From an uncultured Polaribacter sp. (GTDB lineage: Bacteria; Bacteroidota; Bacteroidia; Flavobacteriales; Flavobacteriaceae), in contig OX044355.1 of NCBI GenBank assembly GCA_943846595.1, forward strand, positions 1,267,501-1,331,500: a DNA stretch of 64,000 bases, read 5' to 3'. Each line of letters starts with the position of its first letter. Position 1 is the first letter of the stretch. Position numbers and translations under genes: made by a program. Below, in pieces: positions 28,620 through 35,910 of this stretch. The notes beneath the pieces were generated by a model. That model saw only the letters and a list, made by a program, of their open reading frames with translations, ran no database searches and was not told where the DNA came from.

Positions 28620-29249
28620 ATGACAATTAGATTAAACAATATTAAACCTTCATATATGTCAGATTCAGAAATTTCTGAATCTGACATATATTTACAAGAA
28701 AGTGTACTGTTTGAAAAGGGGAGGAAATATTTAATTAGAGCAAATTCAGGTCACGGAAAATCATCACTGTTAAACATTATATATGGAAGTAATGCCAACT
28801 TTGATGGAAATATAAATTACGATGGGAGTTCAAATCACAATACATTTAGCTTTCGAGAGTCAAAAATAAGTTATGTTTTTCAAGACCTTAAATTGTTCCC
28901 GGACTTAACAATATTTGAAAACATTCAACTTAAAAATGGCTTGACAAATAATAAATCCGTTGAAGAAATTGATCATTTGATAGATCAAGTATTATTAAGT
29001 CATAAGAGGGATAATTTAGTTAGAAACCTTTCTCTAGGTCAAAAACAAAGAGTCGCAATAATAAGAGCATTATGCCAGCCATTTGAGTTCCTATTAATGG
29101 ATGAACCTTTTAGTCATTTAGACGAAAAAAATTGTGGTATCATTTCAAATATAGTTTCTCAAGAACTAGAAAAGCAGAACGCAAGCTTAATCATGACATC
29201 GCTTGGTGATACTAGTTATTTTGATTACGATAAAATACTAAACTTGTAA
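28620..29249 (+). CDS. ABC transporter ATP-binding protein, divergent LolD/MacB-like
   Basis: 209 residues from ATG 28620, 4 bp after the upstream stop. Walker A is ANSGHGKS (41-48), with Ala in place of the first Gly. The Q-loop is Q88, the signature LSLGQ (137-141), Walker B FLLMDE (157-162) and D-loop SHLD (165-168). The H-loop histidine is missing: that region reads IMTSLGDT. Residues 11-24 (SYMSDSEISESDIY), between the first strand and the Walker A region, are encoded by a perfect 40-bp palindrome. Most LolD-type ATPases have a conserved His, so the catalytic mechanism may differ. Confidence 0.85.
   Translation: MTIRLNNIKPSYMSDSEISESDIYLQESVLFEKGRKYLIRANSGHGKSSLLNIIYGSNANFDGNINYDGSSNHNTFSFRESKISYVFQDLKLFPDLTIFENIQLKNGLTNNKSVEEIDHLIDQVLLSHKRDNLVRNLSLGQKQRVAIIRALCQPFEFLLMDEPFSHLDEKNCGIISNIVSQELEKQNASLIMTSLGDTSYFDYDKILNL
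28652..28691. repeat. Perfect 40-bp palindrome inside the ABC ATPase gene
   Basis: The arm 28652-28671 is the exact reverse complement of 28672-28691 with no spacer. It lies 32 bp after the start codon and codes for residues 11-24. In mRNA it could fold into a very stable hairpin. Confidence 0.95.
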
Positions 29250-29251
29250 TT

Positions 29252-30460
29252 ATGCTTTTTAAACTACAAAAAAAAACACTTATTATATCTCAAATAATAG
29301 GGTATGCTTTCACATTGTTAATTGGCGCAACAATCATACTGGTAACTTCCCAGTTTTACTTTGATATCAAACCATTGTTGTCTCAAGAAACCGATTTATT
29401 TAAAACGAAAGCAGTTGTCGTAAGTAAAAATATCACAGTGTTTAAATCAATAAATAAAGAGAAAATTTACTTTACAGATGAAGAAATCAAAGAATTAGAA
29501 AATCAACCGTTCATAAAAAATATTTCAAAATTTAATAATGCCTCTTTTAAAATAAAGGCCTACACAAAAGAATCAGAAAAAGTTCCAGGATTTTATACTG
29601 ATTTATTTTTTGAGAGTATTCCTCAAAAGTATCTAGATGTGGAAACTGAAGAATGGGATTGGGACCCTTCTTTAGATTTTATTCCAATCATAATTCCTGA
29701 AAACTATTTAAAACTCTACAATTTCGGTTTTGCACAAAGTCAGGGACTCCCTGTTCTGTCAAAAAATACGATTTCACTGATTGAATTTAATATTAAAGTT
29801 TCTGGAAATAATCAAATAAAAAGATATAGAAGCAAAATTGTAGGGTTTTCAAATAAAGTGAATTCAATACTGGTCCCAGAAGATTTTTTGTTATGGGCTA
29901 ATAAAGAATTTGGAAGAGGAGATAAAAACAAAACAAGCCGAGTTTTAATTGAATTTAAGAACCCTTCAGACAAAGCAATCTTGAAGTATTTTAATGAAAA
30001 TAATTACTCGATCAGTAAAGATAAATTAGAGTTTAGTAAACTTGTTTTTTTCTTTAAATTAGCTCTTCTTTTTGTGTTTTTTATTGCTCTTGTAATTATA
30101 ATACTTTCTATTTCGTTCATTATAATAAGTCTTAATTTGATCATTCAAAAAAATAAAGAATTAATCTTGAATTTGTATAATATTGGCTATAATCACAATA
30201 GAATTGCAAAGTTTTATCAAATTTTTATTAGCTCAACAACAGTTTTACTGATAATCATAGCAATATTTATTAGCAACTTTACAAGAAATTATTATATAGA
30301 AAAAATCGTTGATTTACTTGATTTTACATCCAAAAGTAACTACATACTAATATCTGGTATGTCATTAATTGTGATCCTAATCTTCGCATACAATCTATTT
30401 ATAATCAACTACATCAAAAAGATAGTTCAACCTAGAGAAGAGAAAATATCGAAACTCTAA
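29252..30460 (+). CDS. FtsX-like ABC transporter permease
   Basis: 402 residues with the MacB/FtsX layout: one N-terminal membrane segment (about 13-34), an extracytoplasmic domain (about 35-265), and three C-terminal segments (about 266-295, 322-342, 365-388). It starts 2 bp after the ATPase stop. With the ATPase it should form a type VII (MacB/Lol-like) transporter that works on envelope substrates rather than moving solute through a pore. No outer-membrane channel or adaptor gene is adjacent. Confidence 0.85.
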   Translation: MLFKLQKKTLIISQIIGYAFTLLIGATIILVTSQFYFDIKPLLSQETDLFKTKAVVVSKNITVFKSINKEKIYFTDEEIKELENQPFIKNISKFNNASFKIKAYTKESEKVPGFYTDLFFESIPQKYLDVETEEWDWDPSLDFIPIIIPENYLKLYNFGFAQSQGLPVLSKNTISLIEFNIKVSGNNQIKRYRSKIVGFSNKVNSILVPEDFLLWANKEFGRGDKNKTSRVLIEFKNPSDKAILKYFNENNYSISKDKLEFSKLVFFFKLALLFVFFIALVIIILSISFIIISLNLIIQKNKELILNLYNIGYNHNRIAKFYQIFISSTTVLLIIIAIFISNFTRNYYIEKIVDLLDFTSKSNYILISGMSLIVILIFAYNLFIINYIKKIVQPREEKISKL

Positions 30461-30757
30461 CAAAACTGTACATGATTTGGTTACTATTTGAATTGTAAAG
30501 AAATTATAAAAATTTTCTAATCCAAAGATCAATAGTTTGACTTTAGTCCTGTCTTTCTGCTCTGAAAAGTCTTCAGACATAGCAGAACATGAGTAAAAGA
30601 ATAGAGGAATCAAAACCGAAACTTTTTCGTAGCTGATCGTATCTATGGTTACCATCATAAAGAAACTACTTTGATAGACGGGTCTTAATAACTATATTAT
30701 ATTGAGATTTATTTGACATAAGGTATTCATTTATTGTCTATTTTAGCCAAAATAATA
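30461..30757. other. Non-coding stretch between the ABC operon and tRNA-Ala
   Basis: I see no intact gene. Around 30632-30685 a short plus-strand frame reads VADRIYGYHHKETTLIDG, weakly like a DDE transposase fragment but too short to call. A tRNA promoter candidate, TTG at 30713 and TATTTTAG at 30739-30746, sits at its end. Confidence 0.5.
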
Positions 30758-30831
30758 GGGGATGTAGCTCAGTTGGCTAGAGCGCTTGACTGGCAGTCAA
30801 GAGGTCGTGGGTTCGAATCCCATCTTCTCCA
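30758..30831 (+). tRNA. tRNA-Ala (anticodon GGC)
   Basis: 74 nt forming a full cloverleaf: D-stem GCTC/GAGC, anticodon stem CTTGA/TCAAG with loop CTGGCAG, T-stem GTGGG/CCCAT. The acceptor stem has the G3-U70 wobble pair that marks alanine tRNAs, and one T-T mismatch at positions 6-67. CCA is not encoded (A then CAA). It reads GCC and, by wobble, GCU codons. Confidence 0.95.
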
Positions 30832-31280
30832 CAAGTGTTAAGTCCAATACAGTCAAAGAGTTATATTAATTTATGGCTCTTTTTTTATGCCATATTTTTA
30901 GTAAAAGGGTGCAGTAAGGGGTGCACTATCACCGATATTTGTTGATTTATTAATATATGTATCACTCTTTATATCCATTTATTTATTTATCTCTCTATTT
31001 GTTTATGTAGTTATCTATCTATTTATGGATGAACCCTCGCTATAATAAAAACACCTAACCATCAATAAGTTAAGTGCTTTTACTACTGTATTTTTTACAT
31101 TTTTTTTAATGCTTTACTGACTTTATATGTATAAAAACGAGAGAATAGATACCAATCAAATACCAACAGAGTTTCAGATTGAGATTATTTAGTAAAAGAA
31201 AACCCCCTACATTTTGTAAGAGTTTTTAAAGTATTTTAAAATGGGTGTTAATCTATTTAAATTGATAAATAATTAAATAA
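30832..31280. other. 449-bp non-coding stretch after tRNA-Ala
   Basis: It holds a weak hairpin with T run at about 30855-30889 (possible tRNA terminator), a low-complexity tract of tttatttatc-like units at about 30976-31027, an imperfect inverted repeat aaaacacctaac / gttaagtgctttt at about 31049-31082, and, at about 31198-31255, a diverged copy of the terminator module seen at 32126 and 32842. I see no gene. Confidence 0.6.
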
Positions 31281-32042
31281 CTAAAAAGCCCGAACAGCAC
31301 GCACATTGGTTGTGTAGTCCTTTGTGGTGATTCTAGAATTACCGAAGAACAAAAACCTAAACGCGAAATCGTTATTGTACTCCGTAGAACTCCAGTATTC
31401 AAAACTAAATGCAGTAAACCCAGAGACCCCCTCTAAAGTTGTTTTATTAATATACATTTGACTTAACTCCTTTGCACTTGGTAAAAACCATTGTGCACCT
31501 AAAGACCTTGCCGCTAATGCAGCGGAAGCAGTAGGGCAATCTTGAAGTATATCATTAGTGTTATTAAAACCATCTCCTATTTCTGCACCAAGACCAATAG
31601 GTGGTTCACTGGTAACATTTGATACGTTTGATAAATCTGTAACATTACAACCCCAATCTAAATTTATTGCTACATCTGAAAATGCCACAACCAACCCGTG
31701 TTGACCCGTACTATCTATCCAAAAAACAACACCGCCATTAACAACATCACCAATACTATAAGTCGCAGAAGTAGAACTTAAACTTACCCAATTGGCTGTT
31801 GTAGCATCTCCTTCATTAATTTGTAACGTATTTAAAGTAGTATTAAACACTATTAAACCTTTGGCAGCGGAACTAATCGCATCGCGCTCGGCAGTTGTCA
31901 TACGCGGTGGCAATAACCCCTTTGTGGTAGAAGTAATATCTAAAGCCGCAGAGGCGTCTGGAGTTGTTGTACCTACACCCACTTGGGCATACGTTGTTGC
32001 AGTTAATAATACTGCAGCTAAAAGTGTGAAAAATTGTTTCAT
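31281..32042 (-). CDS. Secreted DUF1566 (Lcl C-terminal domain) protein
   Basis: 253 residues: signal peptide (1-19, ending TATTYAQ), then the repeat-like block VGVGTTTPDASAALDITST common at the N-terminus of secreted flavobacterial tail-fibre-like proteins, then a C-terminal DUF1566/Lcl-type domain (about 95-253) with GGVVFWIDSTGQHGLV, WFLPSAKEL and EYWSSTEYN. The fold occurs in surface adhesins; no partner is known. Its promoter lies in a copy of the shared upstream module (32056-32212). Confidence 0.8.
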   Translation of the reverse strand: MKQFFTLLAAVLLTATTYAQVGVGTTTPDASAALDITSTTKGLLPPRMTTAERDAISSAAKGLIVFNTTLNTLQINEGDATTANWVSLSSTSATYSIGDVVNGGVVFWIDSTGQHGLVVAFSDVAINLDWGCNVTDLSNVSNVTSEPPIGLGAEIGDGFNNTNDILQDCPTASAALAARSLGAQWFLPSAKELSQMYINKTTLEGVSGFTAFSFEYWSSTEYNNDFAFRFLFFGNSRITTKDYTTNVRAVRAF

Positions 32043-32055
32043 TGGTGTTTTTTTT

Positions 32056-32212
32056 CAAATATAATTAATTCCTAACTACTGTACTTATCGGTAAAGGGAC
32101 ATTAACTGTAGTTACTTTGAAAAAGAAAACCCCTACATTTCTGCAAGGGTTTTTTAAAAGATATTTTAAATGGGATTAATCTATTATATCTCCGTCTTTA
32201 AAGTTGCCTTTT
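32056..32212 (-). repeat. Repeated intergenic module, copy A (promoter, terminator and gene 3' end)
   Basis: 157 bp that is nearly identical to 32772-32928: about five mismatches in the first 60 bp, then about 90 bp without difference. It holds the promoter of the DUF1566 gene (minus-strand TATATTTG at its left edge), the terminator of the MORN gene at 32176 and the last codons of that gene. Confidence 0.9.
32126..32153 (-). terminator. Terminator of the first MORN lipoprotein gene
   Basis: The stem aaaaccc / gggtttt is flanked by A and T runs and lies 23 bp beyond the stop on the minus strand. An identical copy is at 32842-32869. Confidence 0.7.
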
Positions 32213-32751
32213 AACTGACCGTTTTCATCATAAGATTCATCTAAACCATCTAGCTCTCCGTCTTTATAGTTCCGTTTATATTTTAACTGACCGTTTTCGT
32301 AATATTCTTCATATAAACCATCTTCTTTTCCGTCTTTAATGTTAGATCTAATATATAACTTACCGTTTTCATAATAAGATTCATATAAACCATCTACCTC
32401 TCCGTCTTTCCAGTTTTCTTTAACCTGTAACTTACCGTTTATATAATAAGATTCAGATAAACCATCTCGTTTTTCGTCTTTAAAGTTTTCTTTAACCCAT
32501 AACTGACCGTTTTCGTAATACCATTCAAATAAACCATCTAACTTTCCGTCTTTATAGTTATGTTTAAATCTCAACTGACCATTTTCATAATTTTCAAACA
32601 TTTCCCCAGTAAAAGGTGTTCCCTTGTAATAAGTTGTTCCTTTTCTTACCTCGATATTTGACTTCTCTTTACTATAGTCAATACTTTTAGTACAACTTGA
32701 AAATAATATTAGACAAACTAATACTGTAATACTTCTTTTTAATGTTTTCAT
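32176..32751 (-). CDS. MORN/YwqK-repeat lipoprotein, five full repeats
   Basis: 191 residues: lipoprotein signal with lipobox LFSSC (Cys20), a 35-residue linker, then five full 24-residue repeats of the type ENGQL-x7-KDGK-x-DGL-x-E-x-YY and one partial repeat ending KDGDIID. Automatic annotation often calls this the YwqK antitoxin family, but no toxin gene is adjacent and a surface lipoprotein is more likely. It is a close paralogue of 32892-33329. Function unknown. Confidence 0.85.
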   Translation of the reverse strand: MKTLKRSITVLVCLILFSSCTKSIDYSKEKSNIEVRKGTTYYKGTPFTGEMFENYENGQLRFKHNYKDGKLDGLFEWYYENGQLWVKENFKDEKRDGLSESYYINGKLQVKENWKDGEVDGLYESYYENGKLYIRSNIKDGKEDGLYEEYYENGQLKYKRNYKDGELDGLDESYDENGQLKGNFKDGDIID

Positions 32752-32771
32752 AATGTGGTGTGTTATGTCTT

Positions 32772-32928
32772 CAAATATAATTAATTCCTAACAACTGAAC
32801 TTATTGGTAAAGGAATATTAACTGTAGTTACTTTGAAAAAGAAAACCCCTACATTTCTGCAAGGGTTTTTTAAAAGATATTTTAAATGGGATTAATCTAT
32901 TATATCTCCGTCTTTATAGTTGCCTTTT
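32772..32928 (-). repeat. Repeated intergenic module, copy B
   Basis: 157 bp matching copy A at 32056-32212. It carries the promoter of the 32176-32751 gene and the terminator (32842-32869) and last codons of the 32892-33329 gene. Confidence 0.9.
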
Positions 32929-33329
32929 TCTTTTAACTGACCGTTTTTATAATAAGATTCTTCTAAACCATCTAGCTCTCCGTCTTTATAGTTTGCTTTA
33001 CGTTGTAACTGACCGTTTTCGTAATAAAATTCAGATAAACCATCTCGATTACCGTCTTTAAAGTTATCTTTATATTGTAACTGACCGTTTTCGTAATACC
33101 ATTCAGATAAACCATCTTGTTTTCCGTCTTTAAAGTTTATTTTATAATATAACTGACCGTTATTGTAATTTTCAAAGATTTCCCCAGTAAAAGGTGTTCC
33201 CTTGTAATAAGTTATTTCTTCTCTTATCTCAATATATGCATCCTCTTTTTCACCGTCAATACTTTTAGTACAACTTGTAAATAATATTAGACAAACTAAT
33301 ACTGTAATACTTCTTTTTAATGTTTTCAT
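32892..33329 (-). CDS. MORN/YwqK-repeat lipoprotein, three full repeats
   Basis: 145 residues. Its signal peptide differs from the neighbouring paralogue in one residue (LFTSC against LFSSC, Cys20) and the 35-residue linker has equal length. Then come three full 24-residue repeats and one partial repeat ending KDGDIID. Two whole repeats fewer, with a two-residue difference in the last unit, account exactly for the 46-residue difference. It is divergent from the small lipoprotein genes to the right. Confidence 0.85.
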   Translation of the reverse strand: MKTLKRSITVLVCLILFTSCTKSIDGEKEDAYIEIREEITYYKGTPFTGEIFENYNNGQLYYKINFKDGKQDGLSEWYYENGQLQYKDNFKDGNRDGLSEFYYENGQLQRKANYKDGELDGLEESYYKNGQLKEKGNYKDGDIID

Positions 33330-33349
33330 AATGTGGTGTGTTATGTCTT

Positions 33350-33377
33350 CAAATATAATTAATTTCTAATAACTGAA
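33350..33377 (-). promoter_or_regulatory. Promoter module of the three-repeat MORN gene (left arm of an inverted repeat)
   Basis: On the minus strand it contains TATATTTG (TAnnTTTG) and the shared ttcagttattagaaattaat sequence. It is the inverse of 33534-33561 (26 of 28 bases), giving two outward-facing promoters. Confidence 0.65.
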
Positions 33378-33533
33378 GATATTTCACTATTGGACTTTCT
33401 TTAGAATTTGATTAATTGACATACTACCATTGGTATAAATTCATTTTACGTTAATTACATATTTTCTGAATTGATTAATCAAGTTTTATCAAAAAGATAT
33501 TTGACCATCTGTATTAACCACATTTTTAAAAAG

Positions 33534-33561
33534 TTCAGTTGTTAGAAATTAATTATATTTA
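33534..33561 (+). promoter_or_regulatory. Promoter module of the 97-residue lipoprotein gene (right arm of the inverted repeat)
   Basis: It carries ttcagttgttagaaattaat followed by TATATTTA, a one-base departure from TAnnTTTG. The same block occurs at 33927-33954 before the next gene. Confidence 0.6.
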
Positions 33562-33584
33562 CAATCAATCCAAAAACAAACAAT

Positions 33585-33878
33585 ATGAGAATCAAACAAA
33601 TTTTAGCAGCCTTTTTATTTACAGCTTTAGTTATCAGTTGTGGAAACAAAGCAAAAGACATTAATGTAAGTGAAATAAAAACAGAATTCTCAGAAGAGTT
33701 CAAGGATGAATTTACAAGAGAGTGTGTTAAAAATGCAAAAGTTAATTCTTCAACAAGTAAAGCTGAGAGATATTGTAGTTGTATGTTAGATAAAGTAATG
33801 ACAAAATATGATTCTGAATTAGATGCAGGAAATATGACTGTGAATGATATGTTAGAACTTGCAGAATCTTGTATATAA
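33585..33878 (+). CDS. Small four-Cys lipoprotein (97 residues)
   Basis: 97 residues with lipobox VISC (Cys19). The first 34 codons are the same as in the next gene except one base (Ala8/Val8), but the mature domain is unrelated: FTRECVKNA, YCSCMLDKVM and ESCI give a four-cysteine helical pattern found in small secreted flavobacterial proteins. Function unknown. It is preceded by the shared promoter and a single leader unit. Confidence 0.75.
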   Translation: MRIKQILAAFLFTALVISCGNKAKDINVSEIKTEFSEEFKDEFTRECVKNAKVNSSTSKAERYCSCMLDKVMTKYDSELDAGNMTVNDMLELAESCI

Positions 33879-33952
33879 CTAAACTGAAAGATGAAGATAC
33901 AGTTAATGTTCCTTTACCTATAAGTTCAGTTGTTAGAAATTAATTATATTTA

Positions 33953-33997
33953 CAATCAATCTAAAAACAATCAATCTAAAAACAAACAATCTAAAAA
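33953..33997 (+). repeat. Three tandem 15-bp units in the leader of the 117-residue lipoprotein gene
   Basis: The units are caatcaatctaaaaa twice and caaacaatctaaaaa once, followed by caaacaat and the ATG. The paralogous leader at about 33563-33584 has only one unit, so this leader has expanded. Confidence 0.9.
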
Positions 33998-34005
33998 CAA
34001 ACAAT

Positions 34006-34359
34006 ATGAGAATCAAACAAATTTTAGTAGCCTTTTTATTTACAGCTTTAGTTATCAGTTGTGGAAACAAAGCAAAAGACATTAATGTAAGTGAAATAAA
34101 AACAGAATGTGAGGTATTAGATGCTGTGTTAATAGTTACGGATGAAGTTTTGGAATTAGTGGAAGCTGTCGATTCTGAAGAAGGTGCTTCTGAAGCACAA
34201 AAAAAGGAATACAAGTCCTTAATGGAAAAAGCAGAAGAACTTAAAGATTACTTTGAAGAATCAGATTTTAGTGAGAAAGCTTTTGAAAAATGCCCTCAAT
34301 ATGAAACTATGGAGCGCCTAGAAAAAAAAATGCGTAAAGCAAGAAAATTACTTAAATAA
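34006..34359 (+). CDS. Small helical lipoprotein (117 residues)
   Basis: 117 residues with lipobox VISC (Cys19). The signal peptide and first 34 residues are shared with the upstream gene, then the sequence changes abruptly to a highly charged helical domain (DEVLELVEAVDSEEG, EKKMRKARKLLK) likely to form a coiled coil. No family recognised. It is expressed from a second copy of the same promoter; a strong terminator follows. Confidence 0.75.
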   Translation: MRIKQILVAFLFTALVISCGNKAKDINVSEIKTECEVLDAVLIVTDEVLELVEAVDSEEGASEAQKKEYKSLMEKAEELKDYFEESDFSEKAFEKCPQYETMERLEKKMRKARKLLK

Positions 34360-34386
34360 GTTTTTTTAGCTATTTTAAAATACTTT

Positions 34387-34422
34387 AAAAACCCTTACTA
34401 TTAATTTAGTAGGGGTTTTTTA
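34387..34422. terminator. Bidirectional terminator between the lipoprotein gene and gltD
   Basis: A 13-bp stem aaaacccttacta / tagtaggggtttt (one G-T pair) with a 6-nt loop is flanked by A and T runs, between convergent genes. Confidence 0.85.
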
Positions 34423-34440
34423 TTGATGTGTTGCGTGTTG

Positions 34441-35901
34441 TTAATTTGCAGAAAGTAAATCACCTTTTCCTTTTGAGGACAAGAACGATTCAGAAGTTAA
34501 ATAGGTATCTATTTCTTTGGCAGCTTCTCTTCCTTCAGAAATAGCCCAAACGATTAAAGATTGTCCTCTTCTCATGTCTCCAGCAGAAAATACATGTGGT
34601 ACATTCGTTTGGTATTTTTTTGCTTTGTAATTATTCCTTGCATCGAGTTCCAAGCCTAGTTGATCGCTCAATGAAGTCTCAGGTCCTGTAAATCCTAAAG
34701 CCAATAAGACCATATCACACGGCCAAATTTTTTCAGAATCTGGTTTTTCATTTAAAACAGGGCGTTCTCCTGGCTTAAAAGTCCAAGATACTTCCACGGT
34801 TTTTACAGCAATCAATTCATTTTTAGCATTTTTAATAAACTCTTTGGTACTTATCAACCAGTTGCGATCACAACCTTCTTCGTGTGAAGAGCTTGTTTTT
34901 ATTTGCAAAGGCCAAAAAGGCCAAGGCGTTTTTTCGCTTCTCAATTCGGGTGGTTTTTCCATAATTTCGAAGTTGGTGACCGATTTTGCACCTTGTCTGT
35001 TGGAAGTTCCCACACAGTCAGATCCGGTATCTCCACCACCAATAACGATTACATTTTTATCCTTTGCTGATAAAAGGGGGCCATCAACTTCTTTATTGAA
35101 CAGTTGCTTGGTTTGTTGTGTTAAGAAATCCATCGCTTGCACAACACCTTTTGCATCTGCTCCGTCAATAGGCAATGCTCTTTTTTTAGTAGCGCCACCA
35201 CAAAGAACGATCGCATCAAAATAGTCTAGATTTTTAAGGTCATAATTGCCACCCACATTCACATTGGTTTTGAAGATTATCCCCTCTTTCTCTAGAATAG
35301 TAATCCTTCTGTCGATGATCTCTTTTTCCAGTTTAAAATTTGGAATTCCATATCTTAACAAGCCACCTATTTCATCATCTCTTTCAAAAACAGTTACACT
35401 GTGACCTGCTCTGTTAAGTTGTTGTGCAGCAGCTAGCCCAGCAGGTCCAGAGCCAATAACGGCAACTGTTTTACCGGTTCTACTTTCTGGCAAGATGGGT
35501 TGAATCCAGCCATTTGCAAAGGCCTTTTCTACAATGCTTTTTTCAATGTCTTCAATGGCTACAGGACTGTCTACAATTCCCAAGACACAGGCTTGTTCAC
35601 AAGGAGCAGGACACAGTCTTCCTGTAAATTCTGGGAAGTTGTTGGTGGCATGTAAAAGATCGGAAGCCTTTTGCCATTCCCCCTTGTGTACCATGTCATT
35701 GAAGTCAGGAATTAAGTTGCCTAATGGACATCCACTGTGGCAAAATGGAATCCCACAATCCATGCAGCGAGATCCTTGTTTTTTAAGCGCTTTTTCTGGC
35801 AAGGGTACCGTAAATTCTTTGTAATTTTGAATACGTGATTTTACAGCTAAATTGGTTTCGTTCTGTCTTTTGAATTCTTTAAATCCTCCTATTTTTCCCA
35901 T
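34441..35901 (-). CDS. gltD: Glutamate synthase small subunit
   Basis: 486 residues, the NAD(P)H-oxidising subunit of GOGAT. N-terminal cysteines for two 4Fe-4S clusters (CMDCGIPFCHSGCP and CPAPCEQAC), FAD motif GSGPAGLAAA near 150, and NAD(P)-binding GGGDTGSDC near 290. It passes electrons to the large subunit for converting glutamine and 2-oxoglutarate to two glutamates. It is 9 bp after gltB in an operon. Confidence 0.97.
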   Translation of the reverse strand: MGKIGGFKEFKRQNETNLAVKSRIQNYKEFTVPLPEKALKKQGSRCMDCGIPFCHSGCPLGNLIPDFNDMVHKGEWQKASDLLHATNNFPEFTGRLCPAPCEQACVLGIVDSPVAIEDIEKSIVEKAFANGWIQPILPESRTGKTVAVIGSGPAGLAAAQQLNRAGHSVTVFERDDEIGGLLRYGIPNFKLEKEIIDRRITILEKEGIIFKTNVNVGGNYDLKNLDYFDAIVLCGGATKKRALPIDGADAKGVVQAMDFLTQQTKQLFNKEVDGPLLSAKDKNVIVIGGGDTGSDCVGTSNRQGAKSVTNFEIMEKPPELRSEKTPWPFWPLQIKTSSSHEEGCDRNWLISTKEFIKNAKNELIAVKTVEVSWTFKPGERPVLNEKPDSEKIWPCDMVLLALGFTGPETSLSDQLGLELDARNNYKAKKYQTNVPHVFSAGDMRRGQSLIVWAISEGREAAKEIDTYLTSESFLSSKGKGDLLSAN

Positions 35902-35910
35902 GTCTTTTTA

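Noticed and set aside
30395..30658. Minus-strand 87-codon frame after the ABC permease gene
   Set aside because: It overlaps the permease 3' end and has no recognisable domain or promoter; probably a chance frame.
30632..30688. Possible transposase fragment (VADRIYGYHHKETTLIDG)
   Set aside because: Weakly similar to DDE transposases but only about 18 residues and bounded by stops; too little for an IS call.
32176..33329. YwqK toxin-antitoxin system
   Set aside because: The repeats match the family name, but no toxin gene is next to either copy and both proteins have lipoprotein signals.
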